Assembly (NCBI GenBank): GCA_027307325.1 | Contig: DAHUXE010000158.1 | Location: 1 to 40,436 of the forward strand | Length of the DNA stretch: 40,436 nucleotides | Direction of reading: 5' to 3' | Origin: Gammaproteobacteria bacterium | GTDB lineage: Bacteria > Pseudomonadota > Gammaproteobacteria > Steroidobacterales > Steroidobacteraceae | In this document: positions 1 through 7,721 of the stretch, piece by piece | Layout: every line of letters starts with the position of its first letter | Position numbering within the stretch: the first letter of the stretch is position 1 | Notes under the pieces: model-generated | What the model was told of the DNA's origin: nothing | The model's database searches: none | What the model saw: the letters and a program-made list of their open reading frames with translations, nothing else | Program-made: the position numbers and the translations under genes

Positions 1-516
1 CGCCATCTTGGCGGCGTTCTCGGTGGCGGAAGCGATCTGCTTGGACTGGGCGCCCGAGGCCTTGGCGAGGTGCGCCGACAGCGCCTGCGTCTGACGCGTC
101 GCGGAGTCGAGCTGGATCGCGGAGGCGTTGATGGTGGTGACCAGACCGCGCAGCGCATCGACCGCGTAGTTGATGGAATCGGCGATCGCGCCGGTGATGT
201 CCTCGGTGACGGTCGCCTGCACGGTGAGATCCCCGTCGGCGAGGCTCGACAGCTCATCCAGCAGCCGCAGGATCGCCTGCTGGTTGCGGTCGTTCTCCTG
301 CAGCCGGGCGTCGGCCGAGGCGCGCTGGCGCTCGACCGTGCGCCGCGTGCGCAGCGCCGCGGCCAGCGCGCTGACCAGCACCGCGAGCGCCGCGAGCGAC
401 AGGATCAGCGGCACCCACGAGACGGGCGCGTGGGTCGGCGGGTACACGAGGTACCCGGTGACGGCGCCGGCCGCGACCAGCAGCGCCGCCAGCGCCAGCA
501 GAGGTGCGAGGCTCAC
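1..516 (-). CDS. pilJ: PilJ-like methyl-accepting chemotaxis protein (5' part; truncated by window edge)
   Basis: This is the transducer of the type IV pilus (Pil-Chp) chemotaxis system; it sits in the inner membrane and signals through PilI to the CheA-like kinase. Only the first 172 codons are in the window, and the frame is open to base 1. I chose the GTG at 516-514, eight bases after the pilI stop, because the product then begins with a hydrophobic segment (about residues 3-25) and a second one (about 35-60). A HAMP-like stretch follows with LADGDLTVQATVTEDITG and IADSINYAVDALRGLV, strongly reminiscent of PilJ. The two membrane segments are separated by only about ten residues. The large periplasmic domain of classical PilJ is therefore missing, and no room exists for it because pilI lies immediately upstream. 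The ORF track omits this frame because it has no stop in the window. Confidence 0.8.
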   Translation of the reverse strand, partial: MSLAPLLALAALLVAAGAVTGYLVYPPTHAPVSWVPLILSLAALAVLVSALAAALRTRRTVERQRASADARLQENDRNQQAILRLLDELSSLADGDLTVQATVTEDITGAIADSINYAVDALRGLVTTINASAIQLDSATRQTQALSAHLAKASGAQSKQIASATENAAKMA

Positions 517-524
517 GCCGCCGC

Positions 525-1091
525 CTACGCGAACGCGGCACTCTCGAGCACCGAACGCAGCGACATTACCGGCCACTGCTCCTGCGCACGGCGGAAGGCG
601 CCGGCCAGGTAGCGCTCGCAGCGCGCCACCGTCGGCGGCGCATCGCCCGAGAACTCGCTCTCGGCGAAGCGGCGGAACCCGAGCACCTCGTCGACCAGCA
701 GTCCCGCGGGGATCTCGCGGTGATTCACCACCACCACGCGGGTGTTGCGCGTCACCGGCGTGACGCCGCTGCCGAGGAACTGCCGCAGGTCGACGATCGG
801 CAGCAGCTGGCCGCGCACGTTGGCGAGGCCGCGGATCCAGGGCTTGGCGCCCGGCACGCGCGTGGTGGCCGCGGGGACGCCGAGCACTTCACGCGTCTCT
901 TCGCGCGCCACCAGGTACAGGTCGCCCGCCATGCGCAGCGCCACCCCGACCCACTCGCGCCCGCCGGCGGTCTGCTCGTTCGCCTGCGCCGAGACCGCAC
1001 GTCCGCGGCGCTCGAGCTCGGCGAGCAGCTCGAACGGCCGGTCCCTGAGGGACTTCAGGTCGATTTCGGAGTTGCTCGGCGGCTCGGACAT
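525..1091 (-). CDS. pilI: PilI, CheW-like adaptor of the twitching-motility chemosensory system
   Basis: This 188-residue protein is a CheW-domain adaptor that links the PilJ receptor to the ChpA kinase in the cytoplasm. The CheW fold is visible from about residue 45: LYLVAREETREVLGVPAATTRVPGAKPW, then IRGLANVRGQLLPIVDLRQFLG, then VVVVNHREIPAGLLVDEVLGFRRF. The PW-x-GLANVRGQLLPIVDL block is the typical CheW/PilI signature. It lies 29 bases downstream of pilH on the same strand, and pilJ follows within eight bases, so the genes are very likely one operon in the order pilG-pilH-pilI-pilJ. Length matches PilI (about 180 residues). The ATG at 1091 gives a normal N-terminus. Confidence 0.92.
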   Translation of the reverse strand: MSEPPSNSEIDLKSLRDRPFELLAELERRGRAVSAQANEQTAGGREWVGVALRMAGDLYLVAREETREVLGVPAATTRVPGAKPWIRGLANVRGQLLPIVDLRQFLGSGVTPVTRNTRVVVVNHREIPAGLLVDEVLGFRRFAESEFSGDAPPTVARCERYLAGAFRRAQEQWPVMSLRSVLESAAFA

Positions 1092-1120
1092 GGTTGTGGT
1101 TACGCGGGGGCGCGCGCCGC

Positions 1121-1486
1121 TCAGGCGGCGAGCGTCGCCTGCGCCTTGGCGACCAGCTGGTCGGGAGAGACGGGCTTCACCATGTAGTCGACCGCACCCT
1201 GGCGCAGACCCCAGATGCGATCAGTCTCCTGGCCCTTGGAAGTGACCATGATGATGGGGATGGCGCGGGTGCGCGGATCGTTCGCCAGCGCACGGGTGGC
1301 CTGGTAGCCGTTCATGCCCGGCATGACGATATCCATGAAGATCAGGTCGGGACTCATCTCGCGTGCCAGGCGCACGCCCTCCGCGCCGTCGGCCGCCGCC
1401 GCCGTGCGGTAACCGTGTTTCTCGAGGGCCTTCTGCATGACGTGCACCTCGGTCGGTGAGTCGTCGACGATCAGGATCAGGGGCAT
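1121..1486 (-). CDS. pilH: PilH, single-domain response regulator of twitching motility
   Basis: This 121-residue CheY-like receiver acts in the Pil-Chp pathway and is generally associated with pilus retraction control. The acidic pair D8-D9 (LILIVDDS), the phosphoacceptor D52 in LIFMDIVMPGMNG, T82 and K104 (VKPVS) are all present. The ORF track extends it upstream to 1588, but that extension overlaps pilG and is low-complexity. The ATG at 1486 is preceded by a GGGAG Shine-Dalgarno sequence and gives the standard N-terminus MPLILIVDDSPTE. Only four bases separate it from the pilG stop, which indicates translational coupling. Confidence 0.94.
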   Translation of the reverse strand: MPLILIVDDSPTEVHVMQKALEKHGYRTAAAADGAEGVRLAREMSPDLIFMDIVMPGMNGYQATRALANDPRTRAIPIIMVTSKGQETDRIWGLRQGAVDYMVKPVSPDQLVAKAQATLAA

Positions 1487-1490
1487 GCCT

Positions 1491-1883
1491 TCATCTCCCG
1501 ATATGAGTCTCGATCGCGGAGAGCAGCTCGTCCTTGGTGAAGGGCTTGGTGAGGTAGTGCTCGGAGCCGACGATGCGGCCGCGCGCACGGTCGAAGAGAC
1601 CGTCCTTGGAGGACAACATGATCACCGGGATGGCGCGGAACACCTTGTTGTGCTTGATGAGCGAGCAGGTCTGATAGCCGTCCAGGCGCGGCATCATGAT
1701 GTCGACGAAAACTATGTCGGGCTGATGGTCGGCGATCTTGGCGAGGGCATCGAAGCCGTCGATCGCCGTGAACACTTCGCAGCCTTCCTTGGCAAGCAGC
1801 GTCTCGGCGGTCCGCCGGATCGTCTTGCTGTCGTCGATGACCAGTACTTTCAGTCCCTGGAGCTTCGCGTTGCTGCCGTTCAC
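1491..1883 (-). CDS. pilG: PilG, single-domain response regulator of twitching motility
   Basis: This is the first gene of the pilGHIJ operon and encodes a 130-residue CheY-like receiver that promotes pilus extension and polar pilus function. The acidic pair D17-D18 (VLVIDDSKT), phosphoacceptor D61 (VFVDIMMPRLDGYQ), S91/S92 and K113 (LTKPF) are intact. The start is a GTG at 1883 with AAGGAG about ten bases upstream; no nearer in-frame ATG gives a complete receiver fold. A perfect eight-base-pair hairpin lies in its leader (see separate entry). The gene is divergent from gshB, as in Pseudomonas. Confidence 0.94.
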   Translation of the reverse strand: MNGSNAKLQGLKVLVIDDSKTIRRTAETLLAKEGCEVFTAIDGFDALAKIADHQPDIVFVDIMMPRLDGYQTCSLIKHNKVFRAIPVIMLSSKDGLFDRARGRIVGSEHYLTKPFTKDELLSAIETHIGR

Positions 1884-1908
1884 GGTCAGGCAACTCCTTC
1901 ACTTACAG

Positions 1909-1928
1909 GCCATACCGCAGGGTATGGC
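1909..1928 (-). promoter_or_regulatory. Perfect hairpin in the pilG leader
   Basis: GCCATACC-GCAG-GGTATGGC forms an eight-base-pair stem with a four-base loop ending 26 bases upstream of the pilG GTG. It has no T-tract, so it is not an intrinsic terminator in either direction. It may shape the pilG 5' leader or serve as a protein-binding palindrome; function is unknown. The rest of the 318-base pilG-gshB gap (1884-2201) shows no convincing gene, and promoters in it are weak by eye. Confidence 0.4.
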
Positions 1929-2201
1929 GGCCAGAGAGATCGCCGCGAAGTCCGGGCAGAAACGGGGCAAAAACAGCCACCGGCGGCGCACCTCCACACA
2001 CAGCGGCCGTAGTTTCACGGCCTCCTCGACGCTGAGGCAAGCGCAGCGGGGTTTTAACATATCGGTATACCCCCTGCTATGCCACGCGCGTCACGTTTTT
2101 CGAAGGTCGGGACGGGGCGGGCGGGCTCCCCGGCGGCAGACGGCGCGGAAGCGGCACGGGGCAGACAGATTCGCGCCTCACTGAGCATAATCGGGACACC
2201 G

Positions 2202-3179
2202 ATGAGCACGGCCAGACGACTCGGCGTGGTGATGGATCCGATCGGCGCCATCGCCTATGCGAAAGACTCGACGCTCGCGATGCTGCTCGCCGCCGAGCGG
2301 CGCGGCTTCGCCCTGAGCTACCTCGAGCTCGGGGACCTCATGTTGCGCGACGGCGTCGCCTTCGGCCGTACCCGGCCGCTCACCGTGCGGGCCGATCCCG
2401 AGGCCTGGTTCACCCTCGGGGAGCCGGTGACCGAGCCCCTCGGGCGGCTCGACTGCATCCTGATGCGCAAGGACCCGCCCTTCGACACCGAGTACATCTA
2501 CAGCACCTACATCCTCGAGCGCGCCGAGAACCAAGGGGCGCTGGTGGTCAACCGGCCGCAGGGCCTGCGCGACATGAACGAGAAGGTCTACACGGCCTGG
2601 TTCCCGCAATGCTGCGCCGCGACGGTGGTGACGCGCGACATGGGCGAGATGGCAGCGTTCCTGCGCGAGCACGGCCGCATCGTCGTGAAGCCGCTCGAGG
2701 GCATGGGCGGGCGCTCGATCTTCGTGCTCAAGTCCGGCGACCCCAATGCGCGCGTGGTCTTCGAGACGCTCACCAGCTACGGGCAGCGCTTCGCGATCGT
2801 GCAGCGCTACATCCCCGAGATCGCCACCTCGGGGGACTCGCGCGTGCTGCTGGTGGACGGGGAGCCGGTGCCCTGCGCGCTCGCCCGCATGCCCTCGGGG
2901 GAGGATCACCGCGGCAACCTCGCCGCCGGCGCCAGGGGTGTCGGCCGGGCGCTCGACGACCGCGACCGCTGGCTGGCGCGCGAGATCGGGCCGTCGATGG
3001 CCGCGCGCGGCATGATGTTCGTCGGCCTCGACGTGATCGGCGGCTTCGTCACCGAGATCAACGTCACGAGCCCCACCGGCATCCGCGAGCTCGACAAGCA
3101 GTTCGGCACCGACATCGGTGCCCTGCTCATCGAGGCGATCGCGCGGCGGCTCGACGCCGCGCAGCGCCGGAGCGCCTGA
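2202..3179 (+). CDS. gshB: Glutathione synthetase
   Basis: This cytoplasmic ATP-grasp enzyme joins gamma-glutamylcysteine and glycine to make glutathione. The 325-residue product opens with LGVVMDPIGAIAYAKDST, the conserved GshB N-terminal Rossmann segment. It continues with LMRKDPPFDTEYIYSTYILE and the ATP-grasp portion VVKPLEGMGGRSIFVLK, QRYIPEI, GDSRVLLVDGEPVP and TEINVTSPTGIRE, which bind nucleotide and metal. The track ORF begins at 2079, but the 41 extra residues are unlike GshB. The ATG at 2202 has a nearby GGGA and a CATAAT -10-like hexamer ten bases upstream. It is the first gene of a run shared with Pseudomonas (gshB-tonB-algH-ruvX-pyrB). Confidence 0.95.
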   Translation: MSTARRLGVVMDPIGAIAYAKDSTLAMLLAAERRGFALSYLELGDLMLRDGVAFGRTRPLTVRADPEAWFTLGEPVTEPLGRLDCILMRKDPPFDTEYIYSTYILERAENQGALVVNRPQGLRDMNEKVYTAWFPQCCAATVVTRDMGEMAAFLREHGRIVVKPLEGMGGRSIFVLKSGDPNARVVFETLTSYGQRFAIVQRYIPEIATSGDSRVLLVDGEPVPCALARMPSGEDHRGNLAAGARGVGRALDDRDRWLAREIGPSMAARGMMFVGLDVIGGFVTEINVTSPTGIRELDKQFGTDIGALLIEAIARRLDAAQRRSA

Positions 3180-3181
3180 GA

Positions 3182-4096
3182 GTGGCACGGCGGGGGATCG
3201 CACAGCGGGCGCTCGCGCTGCGCGAAGGCCGGCCCCCCGCGTGGGACCGCCTGCTCGCCATGGTGTTCTTCGTCGCGCTGCTGCACGGGCTCGTCATCCT
3301 CGGCATCACCTTCAACGCCCAGGCGGGCGACTCGGGCGGCGCGCCGGGGCTCAAGGTCCTCCTGGTGTCGGACGAGCTGCCCGAGGCGGCCGCCAACGCA
3401 TCCGCCAGCTATCTCGCGCAACGCACCCAGCTCGGCTCCGGCAACACGCGCGCGGACGTCGCCCCCCACAGCCCGCCGACGGCGCTGCCGGCGCTGAAGC
3501 ACCCCGGCTCCGCGCGGGGCGATTCGCTCGCGCCACGCGGCGACATGAAGGGCGCCGACGCCGAGCGCGTCCTCACGACCACCGCCTGGGTGACCGACGT
3601 GCGCTACCTCGCGGACCTCGGCACCACCGGCTCGCAGCGCGACCGGCCTCTGCTCATCGACGAGCCGCGGGTCGCGCAGCCGGCGCCGGCGGAAGAGCCC
3701 GGGCCCGCCGAGCTCACGGGACCGAAGCGCGACGAGCTGTGGGTTACGGCCGACACTCGCGCCGCCTCGCTCGCGCCGTATCTCGACGGCTGGCGGCGCA
3801 AGGTCGAGCGGATCGGCACGCTCAACTTCCCGGCCGCTGCCCGCAGTGCCCTCGGCGACAGAAGCCCGGTGCTCGAGGTGGGCATCAACGCCAACGGCAC
3901 GCTCGACCGCGCCGTCATCCGCCGCTCGAGCGGCAACCCCGAGCTCGACCAGGCGGCGCTCGCGATCCTGAAGCTCGCGGCGCCCTTCGACCCCTTCCCG
4001 CCCGAGCTGGCGGCCGAGCACGGCGTGTTGCGTTTTGCCTACGAATGGCAGTTTGTAGGTGGCCGCGCACAGCGGGGCAGCGTATCGGTTCCTTGA
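3182..4096 (+). CDS. TonB-like energy transducer
   Basis: The product has 304 residues from a GTG two bases after the gshB stop, probably coupled to it. One membrane helix near the N-terminus (about residues 24-44, LLAMVFFVALLHGLVILGITF) is followed by a long periplasmic Pro/Ala/Arg-rich linker. The C-terminal TonB domain starts around residue 190: YLDGWRRKVERIGTLNFP, then VLEVGINANGTLDRAVIRRSSGNPELDQAALAIL (quoted in parts by family pattern), ending in FAYEWQF. The family couples the proton motive force to outer-membrane processes. A tonB-like gene in this exact position (tonB3 of Pseudomonas, downstream of gshB) has been linked to twitching motility, so a pilus role is plausible but inferred. 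The track shows a longer ORF from 2609 that overlaps gshB; that extension is a shadow. Confidence 0.85.
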   Translation: MARRGIAQRALALREGRPPAWDRLLAMVFFVALLHGLVILGITFNAQAGDSGGAPGLKVLLVSDELPEAAANASASYLAQRTQLGSGNTRADVAPHSPPTALPALKHPGSARGDSLAPRGDMKGADAERVLTTTAWVTDVRYLADLGTTGSQRDRPLLIDEPRVAQPAPAEEPGPAELTGPKRDELWVTADTRAASLAPYLDGWRRKVERIGTLNFPAAARSALGDRSPVLEVGINANGTLDRAVIRRSSGNPELDQAALAILKLAAPFDPFPPELAAEHGVLRFAYEWQFVGGRAQRGSVSVP

Positions 4097-4121
4097 GACT
4101 CGGGGCCCCCGTGCCCATACT
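4093..4121 (+). promoter_or_regulatory. Sigma-70-like promoter directly in front of algH
   Basis: TTGAGA (4093-4098) and CATACT (4116-4121) are separated by 17 bases. The -10 ends six bases before the algH ATG at 4128, so transcription would start at or within a base or two of the start codon. This predicts a leaderless mRNA and agrees with the absence of a Shine-Dalgarno sequence there. The -35 hexamer overlaps the tonB stop codon. Confidence 0.5.
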
Positions 4122-4127
4122 TGCTGC

Positions 4128-4781
4128 ATGGTCCGAAAGCAAGCAGCGAGCGGCGGCGCCACTCCTCCCGAAGGCGGCTCGGGGAGCGAGCCCCGCAGCA
4201 GTTCCCCGGTGTTCGCCGACGGCGCCATCGGCAGTCTGACCAATCACCTGCTGATCGCCATGCCGCAGCTCAACGACCCGAACTTCGCGCAGACCGTGGC
4301 CCTCATCTGCGAGCACACGGACAAGGGCGCGCTCGGCATCGTGCTCAACAAGCCGCTGCCGATGAAGCTCTCGGACGTGCTCTCGCAGATGAAGCTCGAG
4401 CCCACCAGCGAGCACATCGGCGAGATGCCGGTGCTGCGCGGCGGCCCGGTGCACACCGATCGCGGCTTCGTGCTGCACCGCCCCGGCGGGCAGTGGGACC
4501 ATACGCACAAGGTCTCCGACACCATCCAGGTGACGACCTCGCGCGATGTGCTCGCCGCCATGGCGCGCGGCGAAGGCCCCTCGGACGCCTTCATCGCGCT
4601 CGGCTACGCCGGCTGGGAGTCCGGCCAGCTCGAGCGCGAGCTTAAGGAGAATGCCTGGGCGTCGATGCCGGTGGACGCGCGCGTCGTGTTCGATCTGCCC
4701 TTCGAGGAGCGCTGGGCGGGAGCCTGGCGGCTGATGGGGGTCGACGTCGAGCGCTTGAGCCCCGAGGCGGGTCATGCCTGA
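4128..4781 (+). CDS. algH: YqgE/AlgH family protein (UPF0301)
   Basis: This 217-residue cytoplasmic protein belongs to the YqgE/AlgH family, whose biochemical role is unresolved; in Pseudomonas it affects alginate expression. The family core is obvious: SLTNHLLIAMPQLNDPNFAQ, VALICEHTDKGALGIVLNKP, VLRGGPVHTDRGFVLH, then FIALGYAGWESGQLERELKENAW and WRLMGVD. The protein carries about 35 residues before the usual family start, and these look disordered (Ser/Gly/Pro-rich). The ATG at 4128 was chosen over the track start at 4059 because the latter overlaps tonB. A GTG at 4209 is an alternative start close to the domain. It sits between tonB and ruvX. Confidence 0.9.
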   Translation: MVRKQAASGGATPPEGGSGSEPRSSSPVFADGAIGSLTNHLLIAMPQLNDPNFAQTVALICEHTDKGALGIVLNKPLPMKLSDVLSQMKLEPTSEHIGEMPVLRGGPVHTDRGFVLHRPGGQWDHTHKVSDTIQVTTSRDVLAAMARGEGPSDAFIALGYAGWESGQLERELKENAWASMPVDARVVFDLPFEERWAGAWRLMGVDVERLSPEAGHA

Positions 4782-4820
4782 GCCGCTGCCCCGGTGCGCC
4801 GCCCGCCGACCGCAGCGGGC

Positions 4821-5261
4821 ATGACGGCGGCCAGGACCGTCCTCGCCTTCGATTTCGGACTCAGACGTATCGGCATCGCTTCCGGCGACACGCTCACCCG
4901 CAGCACCGCGCCGCGGCCCGCGGCCCGCGCGGGCAGCTCGGGCCCCGACTGGGAGGCGATAGAGCGCGAGGTACGCGCGCTCGCACCCGCAGAGCTGGTA
5001 GTCGGCGCCCCGTATAATGCCGACGGGAGCGAGGGGGCGCTCGCCACGGCGGTGCGCCGCTTCGCCGCCGAGCTCGAACGCCGCTTCGCACTGCCCGTCC
5101 ACCTGGTCGATGAGCGCTTCTCCTCCCTCGAGGCGGGCGCTGAGCTCACGGCGCGGCGCGCGAGCGGTGCGCGCCGGCGGCGCGTGCGCCGCGCCGACGT
5201 CGATAGCGCCGCCGCCGCGGTGATTCTCGGGCGCTACTTCGCGGGCGAGGGGAAGCGATGA
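4821..5261 (+). CDS. ruvX: RuvX/YqgF-type nuclease (16S rRNA 5'-end maturation; Holliday-junction resolvase-like)
   Basis: The 146-residue protein has the YqgF RNase H-like fold. The first strand with a catalytic Asp is VLAFDFGLRRIGIA, the second motif is ELVVGAPYNADGSEG (usually VVGLPLNMDGS), and the third is VHLVDERFSSLEA. The last Asp is in RRADVDSAAAAVILGRYF. All acidic positions expected for the family are present. The family trims pre-16S rRNA in E. coli. The ATG at 4821 was preferred to the upstream GTG at 4794 because family members begin just before this strand. The stop overlaps the pyrB start by four bases (ATGA), which suggests coupling. Confidence 0.88.
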   Translation: MTAARTVLAFDFGLRRIGIASGDTLTRSTAPRPAARAGSSGPDWEAIEREVRALAPAELVVGAPYNADGSEGALATAVRRFAAELERRFALPVHLVDERFSSLEAGAELTARRASGARRRRVRRADVDSAAAAVILGRYFAGEGKR

Positions 5262-6211
5262 CCGAACAGCTGCGGCCCGATGGGTCGCTCCGCCACCTGC
5301 TGACACTCGAGACGCTGTCGCGCGCGCAGCTCGAGCGGCTGCTCGATCGCGCGCAGACCTTCGTCCGCCCGCTCGGCGAGAGGCCGCCGCGCACCCAGGC
5401 GCTCGCCGGCCTCACGGTCGCCAATCTCTTCACCGAGCCCTCGACCCGCACCCGCGTCAGCTTCGAGCTCGCCGCCAAGCGGCTCGGCGCCGAGGTCGTC
5501 AACCTCGAGGTGCAGCTCTCCTCGCGCGTCAAGGGCGAGAGCATGCTCGACACCGTGTACACGCTGCAGTCGCTACACGTCGATGCGCTCGTTATCCGCG
5601 ACGCCGAGGCGGGCGTGCCGGGGTTGGTCGCCGGGCACGTCGCGCCGCACGTGAGCGTGCTGTCGGCGGGCGAGGCGCACGTCTCGCATCCGACGCAGGG
5701 CCTGCTCGATACGCTCACCATCTATCAGCGCAAGCAGCGCTTCGCCGGCCTCGCGGTGGCGATCGTCGGCGACGTGCGCCACTCGCGCGTGGCGCGCTCG
5801 GCGTGGCACGCGCTGCGCGCCCTCGGCGTGGCCGATGTGCGCCTCGTCGGCCCCGCGGCGCTCATGCCCGCCGCGAACGAGTTCGAGGGCTGCGCGCGCT
5901 TCAGATCGATCGGCAGGGGCCTCGAGGGCGTCGATGTCATCATGATGCTGCGCATCCAGAAGGAGCGCTTCGGCGATGCCGACGTGCCGGACGGCGAGAA
6001 GTATTTCGCCGCCTGGGGTCTCACCCCCGAGCGCCTGGCGCTGGCGCGCCCCGATGCGATCGTGATGCACCCGCAGCCGATGAACCGTGGCATCGAGATC
6101 GCCTCCGAGGTGGCCGACGGCGCGCAGTCCGTGATCCGCGATCAGGTGCGTAACGGCGTCGCGGTGCGCATGGCGGTGCTGGCGGAGGTGCTGGGGGCGC
6201 GGAGGGCATGA
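5258..6211 (+). CDS. pyrB: Aspartate carbamoyltransferase catalytic chain
   Basis: PyrB catalyses the committed step of pyrimidine synthesis, carbamoyl phosphate plus aspartate to carbamoylaspartate, in the cytoplasm. The 317-residue protein has the carbamoyl-phosphate loop FTEPSTRTRVSFE (S62-T63-R64-T65-R66) and the 80s loop SSRVKGESMLDTVYTL. It also has HPTQGLLD, the GDVRHSRVARS segment and the C-terminal MHPQPMNRGIEI block. It overlaps ruvX and the following reductase by four bases each, so the three are translationally coupled. Unlike Pseudomonas, there is no pyrR before it and no pyrC-like gene after it. Confidence 0.95.
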   Translation: MTEQLRPDGSLRHLLTLETLSRAQLERLLDRAQTFVRPLGERPPRTQALAGLTVANLFTEPSTRTRVSFELAAKRLGAEVVNLEVQLSSRVKGESMLDTVYTLQSLHVDALVIRDAEAGVPGLVAGHVAPHVSVLSAGEAHVSHPTQGLLDTLTIYQRKQRFAGLAVAIVGDVRHSRVARSAWHALRALGVADVRLVGPAALMPAANEFEGCARFRSIGRGLEGVDVIMMLRIQKERFGDADVPDGEKYFAAWGLTPERLALARPDAIVMHPQPMNRGIEIASEVADGAQSVIRDQVRNGVAVRMAVLAEVLGARRA

Positions 6212-7128
6212 GCGATTCGCAGCGCAGCAGCGCGCCCCCGAGCTCCGCTCAGCGCGGCAGCATCTTCCTCGAGCAGGCGCGCGTCATTTCGCAGCTGGCC
6301 TACGACGCCGAGCAGTTCGTGCTGCGCGTCGCCGCGCCCCGCTGCGCCGCGCATGCCGCGCCCGGCAGCTTCGCGCACCTGACCTGCGATGCGGCCATCC
6401 CCATGCGCCGGCCGCTGTCGATCATGCGCGCCGACGCGCGCGCCGGCTGGATCGAGATGCTCTACAAGGTGGTGGGCCGCGGACTGCACGCGCTCGCCGC
6501 GCGCAAGCCGGGCGACACCGTGAGCGTGCTCGGGCCGATCGGCCGCCCCTTCGAGCCGCATCCCGGGCGGCCGCGGACGCTCCTCATCGGCGGCGGCGTC
6601 GGCATTCCGCCCATGGTGTTCCTCGCCGAGCGGCTGCACGAGGCCGCCGCGGCCGGAGGTGCCGCAGGCGCCTGGAAGCCGCTGGTCCTCATGGGCTCCG
6701 AGATCCCGTTTCCGTTCCGGCCCAGGCCCTCGACCCTCATCGTTCCCGGCATCCCGGACGGCGCGATCGCCGCAATGCCGCTGCTCGAGGAGTGGGGCGT
6801 GCCGAGCCGGCTCGCGAGCCGCTCGGACTTTCCGGGATGCTTCCCGGGCTTCGTCACGCAGCTCGCCGACGCCTGGCTGAAGTCCTTGGGTTCGCGCGAG
6901 CTCGGTGAGGTCGAGATCTTCGCCTGCGGGCCGACGCCTATGCTGGAAGTGACCGCGCAGCTCGCGCGGCGCTTTCATCTGCCCTGCCAGGTGTCGCTCG
7001 AGGAGTTCATGGCGTGCGGGGTGGGTGGCTGCGCCGGCTGCACGGTGCGGGTGCGCACGCCGGCAGGTCCCGCGATGAAGCGCGTGTGCGTCGACGGGCC
7101 GGTGTTCGACGCCGATGCGGTGTTCTGA
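6208..7128 (+). CDS. pyrK: Dihydroorotate dehydrogenase electron-transfer subunit (PyrK-like FAD/2Fe-2S reductase)
   Basis: The 306-residue protein has the ferredoxin-reductase architecture of PyrK, the subunit that passes electrons from a class 1B dihydroorotate dehydrogenase to NAD. Visible elements are an FAD-binding RRPLSI motif (residues 67-72), the isoalloxazine/NAD loop GGGVGIPPM, and the CGPTPML motif. The C-terminal 2Fe-2S site is MACGVGGCAGC...RVC, with cysteines at about 270, 275, 278 and 294 in the C-x4-C-x2-C-xn-C spacing of PyrK. It overlaps pyrB by four bases. No pyrD partner is in the window. Length is above the usual 250-260 residues, mostly from an N-terminal tail. Another flavin reductase role cannot be excluded. 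Confidence 0.82.
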   Translation: MSDSQRSSAPPSSAQRGSIFLEQARVISQLAYDAEQFVLRVAAPRCAAHAAPGSFAHLTCDAAIPMRRPLSIMRADARAGWIEMLYKVVGRGLHALAARKPGDTVSVLGPIGRPFEPHPGRPRTLLIGGGVGIPPMVFLAERLHEAAAAGGAAGAWKPLVLMGSEIPFPFRPRPSTLIVPGIPDGAIAAMPLLEEWGVPSRLASRSDFPGCFPGFVTQLADAWLKSLGSRELGEVEIFACGPTPMLEVTAQLARRFHLPCQVSLEEFMACGVGGCAGCTVRVRTPAGPAMKRVCVDGPVFDADAVF

Positions 7129-7146
7129 GGCGCCCCGGTCAAACAG

Positions 7147-7680
7147 CTAATTTGCGTAAGTCGTCGTGGCCTGCGTGAAGTAGAAACGCAAGGATTCCTG
7201 GAGTGCAGTTGGGCCAGGGGAAAGAGATTTCGAAACGAGAATGGCCTGGACAAAGCTCGTCGTCGCGTACGCCATTCCCGCCTTGTACTCCGTTAGTGTC
7301 ATCGAGGTGAGTGGAGTCTGCGGGGGAATGACGGGCGCGGGCGAGCCGTTGCCCACACTGACGGTCATGTCGATGTAATTCCCTGTCGCGCCTGGCCGCC
7401 CCACCGCAGTCTGGGTCCCGGCTTGCGTAATCGACCAGGAGCTCGGGGCGAACGACGTCGCAGCGGTCGGCGGGTTCTGGCCCGGCACCGGATACGAGAT
7501 CGCGACCATGTATGGCACCGTTACGACGGCGGTCGGTCTCAGCGCGGGCGCAGTGATCGGCGGCTTGAGAGTGGGAGGAGCCGTAGCGACCTGCGCGTGC
7601 GCAGATGCCCCGAGCGCGATACATGCCGCGACCCATGCGCTGCGAAACGCATTGCGACGACCGACGATTCTGATGCTCAT
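7147..7680 (-). CDS. Small secreted protein of unknown function, last gene of the caspase operon
   Basis: I do not recognise a family. The 177-residue product starts with a signal peptide (SAWVAACIALGASAHA, cleavage likely after AHA). The mature part is cysteine-free, rich in Pro, Thr, Ala and Ser, and has alternating short hydrophobic strands such as VVTVPYMVAISYPV and NYIDMTVSVGNG, which suggests a beta-rich fold. A GGGGAGAG Shine-Dalgarno sequence precedes the ATG. It lies 41 bases after the DUF4384-like gene, with which it must be cotranscribed, and 18 bases from the converging pyrK-like gene. Its middle shares the 'PATxxPxxxP' style linker seen in the other small protein of the operon (8965-9549). 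Confidence 0.75.
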   Translation of the reverse strand: MSIRIVGRRNAFRSAWVAACIALGASAHAQVATAPPTLKPPITAPALRPTAVVTVPYMVAISYPVPGQNPPTAATSFAPSSWSITQAGTQTAVGRPGATGNYIDMTVSVGNGSPAPVIPPQTPLTSMTLTEYKAGMAYATTSFVQAILVSKSLSPGPTALQESLRFYFTQATTTYAN

Positions 7681-7721
7681 TCGGCTCTCCCCAAAGTGGC
7701 CGGAGCGGGCAACTCCTCTCC

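Noticed and set aside
2178-4243. Long minus-strand ORFs opposite gshB and tonB
   Set aside because: No domain pattern, and each covers a well-supported plus-strand gene.
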